This document shows positions 61,632 through 64,000 of a stretch of DNA of 64,000 nt, in pieces (position 1 is the stretch's first letter; every line of letters starts with the position of its first letter). The stretch comes from Dysgonomonas sp. 216 (GTDB lineage: Bacteria; Bacteroidota; Bacteroidia; Bacteroidales; Dysgonomonadaceae). Position numbers and translations under genes: made by a program. The stretch spans positions 1-64,000 of the forward strand of contig NZ_QVMM01000007.1 of NCBI RefSeq assembly GCF_010501065.1, given 5' to 3'. Under the pieces are notes generated by a model. That model was not told the origin of the DNA. It saw nothing but the letters and a program-made list of their open reading frames with translations, and made no database searches.

Positions 61632-61763
61632 ATGGAAAAGTCGAAACAAATAGTGGCAGCTTCACTCATTATACTGGCAGTAGGCGGGGTTGCCTATTTA
61701 TGCATGAAATCGAAGGAAAGGAGAAAATCTAAACGCAAAAATATGCCTGTATATATCGTCTGA
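61632..61763 (+). CDS. 43-residue single-TM protein upstream of pbpC
   Basis: A very short frame: ATG 61632, TGA 61761-61763. The product has a short Lys start, one membrane helix (about 7-25, IVAASLIILAVGGVAYLC) and a strongly basic tail (KSKERRKSKRKN). Its stop overlaps the pbpC ATG (ATGA type), so the two are translationally coupled. Coupling, the clean TM-plus-basic shape and the position argue for a real gene. It might help the penicillin-binding protein fold or locate, or merely deliver ribosomes to it. I know no family. Confidence 0.55.
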   Translation: MEKSKQIVAASLIILAVGGVAYLCMKSKERRKSKRKNMPVYIV

Positions 61764-64000
61764 TGAATAAGTACGGTAGCTACAAAGAATATTTTTCGGC
61801 GTTACCAGACAGGTACAAGAACAGTAAAAGGAGATACAAGATTGGGATTCCACTTTTGTTTCTTCTTTTGTTATTTTATATATTTTGCCTGCCCCGAACT
61901 CTCTTCGATGTGCCTTACAGCACTGTTGTTTTCGACCGTAATGGCGAGTTGTTAGGCGCACGCCTTGCCACTGACGAACAATGGAGGTTTCCTACAATAG
62001 ATTCGGTTCCTGAGAAATATAAAATATGCCTTATTGAATTCGAAGACCGCCATTACAATTATCACTGGGGCGTTAACCCATTGGCAATGCTAAGAGCTGT
62101 AAAACAGAACTTTTCCGAAAAGCGCATAGTTAGCGGAGGTAGTACCATAACCATGCAAACAATCCGTTTAGCCCGAAAAGAAAAACGTACTTACGGAGAA
62201 AAACTAATTGAAACCATACTGGCTACACGCCTCGAATTTAAGTATTCGAAGGACGAAATACTAAATCTGTATGCATCGCATGCCCCGATGGGTGCAAACG
62301 TAGTTGGAATTGCAGCTGCCTCGTGGCGATATTTCGGACACGACGTTTCGACACTGTCGTGGGCAGAAGCTGCAACACTGGCTGTGTTGCCTAATTCGCC
62401 CGCAATGATGCACTTCGGGCGTAACCGTAACAAACTGATAGGTAAACGCAACCGATTACTACAACACCTTCGGGACAAAAATTACCTGACCGAAACAGAC
62501 TTTCAATTAGCCATATCCGAACCTTTGCCTGCACAACCTTATGCTTTACCTCAAACAGCGCCTCATCTGGTAACACGAGCATATATCGAACACAAAGGAC
62601 AACAAATAACGTCTACCATCGACAAACAGCATCAGCTCCGAACCGAAGCAATACTTTCGAGATGGAACGCCGAATTTGCACAAAACGAGATAAAGAACAT
62701 TGCCGCTGTAATAATTGATGTTCAACAGAATGAGATTATCGCATATTGCGGAAATGTACATTTCGAGCGTCGCTCATCGGCAAATCAGGTCGACATACTA
62801 CAAGCGCCCCGAAGCACGGGTAGCATACTAAAACCTTTTCTGTACTGCGCAATGCTGAACGAAGGATTATTAATGCCAAACGAACTTACGCCCGACGTAC
62901 CTGTCAATATAAATGGGTTTGCTCCTAAAAATTTCAGTCTTAAATATGATGGAGCCGCTCCTGCATCCGAAGCTTTAGCCCGATCACTAAATATTCCGTT
63001 TGTGGTAATGCTTCGTAAATACGGCATACAAAAACTCCATAACCTGTTACGCAGAGCAGGTATGACAACAATTACCCGTTCGGCCGACAATTACGGGTTA
63101 TCACTCATTCTTGGAGGAGCCGAGGGCAAATTGCTCGAAATAAGCAACATTTACTCCGTTATGGCACAAACGCTCAACCACTATAATGCCGAAAATAAAT
63201 ACAAGGACATAAAACCGGCTAAATACATATTATCGGCCACAGAAACACCCGAAATAACAAATAAGCCTATATTCAGTGCAGGAGCAATATGGCAAACCTT
63301 CAATGCTCTTACAAACGTAAACCGCCCTGAAGAAATAGACTGGCGTTCGATACCATCTATGCAAAAGATAGCATGGAAAACAGGCACAAGCTTCGGGTTT
63401 CGCGACGGATGGTCGGTTGGCGTAACTCCCCGCTACGTAGTGGGTGTTTGGGTAGGTAATTCCGACGGAGAAGGGCGTCCCGGGTTGGTAGGGGCACGCA
63501 CAGCAGGACTTGTTATGTTCGATATATTTAACTCGTTACCTGCCTCACGATGGTTTTCCACGCCTTTAAACGACTTGGTAAAAGTAGAAACATGTAAAGA
63601 GAGCGGACATATAATGGGAATCAACTGCCCGAAATCGTCAACCGATACAACCTTAGTGTGCAGAAAAGGCTTAGACGGAACGCCATGCCCCTATCACTCA
63701 AAAGTACACTTATCGGAAGACCTGCGTTACAGGGTATACGAAAACTGTGCAGGAGCCAGAGGCATTATAGATACATCGTGGTTTGTTCTTCCCGCATCGT
63801 GGGAACTATATTACAGGGAACAACATCAGTCATACATCTCTCTTCCTCCCTATTCGCCCGAATGCACGGGAAATGACAATTCAAAGGCAATGGAGTTTTT
63901 ATACCCTTATCCCAATTCTGTTGTAAGCCTGCCAAAGCAACTCGATGGTTCGGTAGGCGAATTAGTTTTTGAGGTTGCGCACCGCATACCACACAGCCGC
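61763..64000 (+). CDS. pbpC: Penicillin-binding protein 1C, partial (runs off the window)
   Basis: At least 746 residues, open at the right edge. An N-terminal TM (28-43) is followed by a GT51 glycosyltransferase (about 60-230; Glu94 in FEDRHYNY, GGSTITMQTIRLARK) that makes glycan strands, then a transpeptidase domain (about 300-580) with SxxK Ser354 and Lys357 (STGSILKP), SLN near 418 and KTGTS (539-543). A Cys-containing linker and the start of the PBP1C C-terminal domain (from about 690, FLYPYPNSVVSLP) follow. The enzyme builds peptidoglycan at the inner membrane. An alpha-2-macroglobulin gene often precedes pbpC; here a 43-residue protein does. Confidence 0.95.
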   Translation, partial: MNKYGSYKEYFSALPDRYKNSKRRYKIGIPLLFLLLLFYIFCLPRTLFDVPYSTVVFDRNGELLGARLATDEQWRFPTIDSVPEKYKICLIEFEDRHYNYHWGVNPLAMLRAVKQNFSEKRIVSGGSTITMQTIRLARKEKRTYGEKLIETILATRLEFKYSKDEILNLYASHAPMGANVVGIAAASWRYFGHDVSTLSWAEAATLAVLPNSPAMMHFGRNRNKLIGKRNRLLQHLRDKNYLTETDFQLAISEPLPAQPYALPQTAPHLVTRAYIEHKGQQITSTIDKQHQLRTEAILSRWNAEFAQNEIKNIAAVIIDVQQNEIIAYCGNVHFERRSSANQVDILQAPRSTGSILKPFLYCAMLNEGLLMPNELTPDVPVNINGFAPKNFSLKYDGAAPASEALARSLNIPFVVMLRKYGIQKLHNLLRRAGMTTITRSADNYGLSLILGGAEGKLLEISNIYSVMAQTLNHYNAENKYKDIKPAKYILSATETPEITNKPIFSAGAIWQTFNALTNVNRPEEIDWRSIPSMQKIAWKTGTSFGFRDGWSVGVTPRYVVGVWVGNSDGEGRPGLVGARTAGLVMFDIFNSLPASRWFSTPLNDLVKVETCKESGHIMGINCPKSSTDTTLVCRKGLDGTPCPYHSKVHLSEDLRYRVYENCAGARGIIDTSWFVLPASWELYYREQHQSYISLPPYSPECTGNDNSKAMEFLYPYPNSVVSLPKQLDGSVGELVFEVAHRIPHSR

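Overview
The window looks like a chromosomal segment of a low-GC Bacteroidota, most likely order Bacteroidales. A Dysgonomonas-like genus is my guess, not shown by the sequence. Support: repeated promoters of the Bacteroidota type (TTTG, about 20 bp, TAnnTTTG), fimbrillin/DUF3575/DUF5119 and DUF4252 families, an NagZ/beta-lactamase fusion, an AraC-type regulator with TPRs and a membrane helix, and a type IX secretion sorting domain.

1-5.2 kb is a mobile-element end, visibly more AT-rich than the rest. It holds a helicase gene cut off beside short repeats resembling an IS21-family end, a 700-bp gene-free stretch with two palindromic units, three unrecognised co-directional genes (the last a 4-TM protein), and a tyrosine recombinase against the 3' end of a CAU-anticodon tRNA. 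This is the best place to look for an undescribed system.

5.3-25.7 kb is chromosomal. It has two methyltransferases, a PduO-type adenosyltransferase and DUF2795. Next is an ECF sigma unit (DUF4252 lipid-free secreted protein, sigma, membrane protein, DUF4252 with a long charged helix). Then come the NagZ/beta-lactamase fusion, mannonate genes behind two palindromic operators, a HAD phosphatase with ribF, a MarR gene with a four-domain sulfur-trafficking flavoprotein, a CNNM-type membrane protein, ilvE, lptB, ruvX and def.

25.7-38 kb carries a polysaccharide export module (two OPX lipoproteins and a Wzc-like kinase) without glycosyltransferases, a TPR protein, a HerA-like ATPase, a sigma-54 activator with lptE, a TPR-like gene and secG, and a TauE/DUF1634 pair.

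38-43.4 kb has a leftward xseB-ispD-flippase-fucosyltransferase unit, an aldo/keto reductase, a Rieske-like lipoprotein, and tRNA-Gly and tRNA-Leu with a strong terminator.

43.6-51.3 kb is a leftward fimbrial locus: DUF3575/OmpA-like protein, DUF5119 lipoprotein, a fimbrillin with leucine-rich-like repeats, a stem-loop, a second fimbrillin, then an AraC-family membrane regulator. A complete promoter lies in front of it.

51.6-64 kb has a tandem GH43 enzyme, a MarR-MFS efflux pair with operator and promoter superimposed, an MG2-like surface protein with a TonB plug-like end, a helix-hairpin-helix protein, a T9SS-exported CotH protein, a 43-residue membrane protein, and pbpC, which runs off the right edge.
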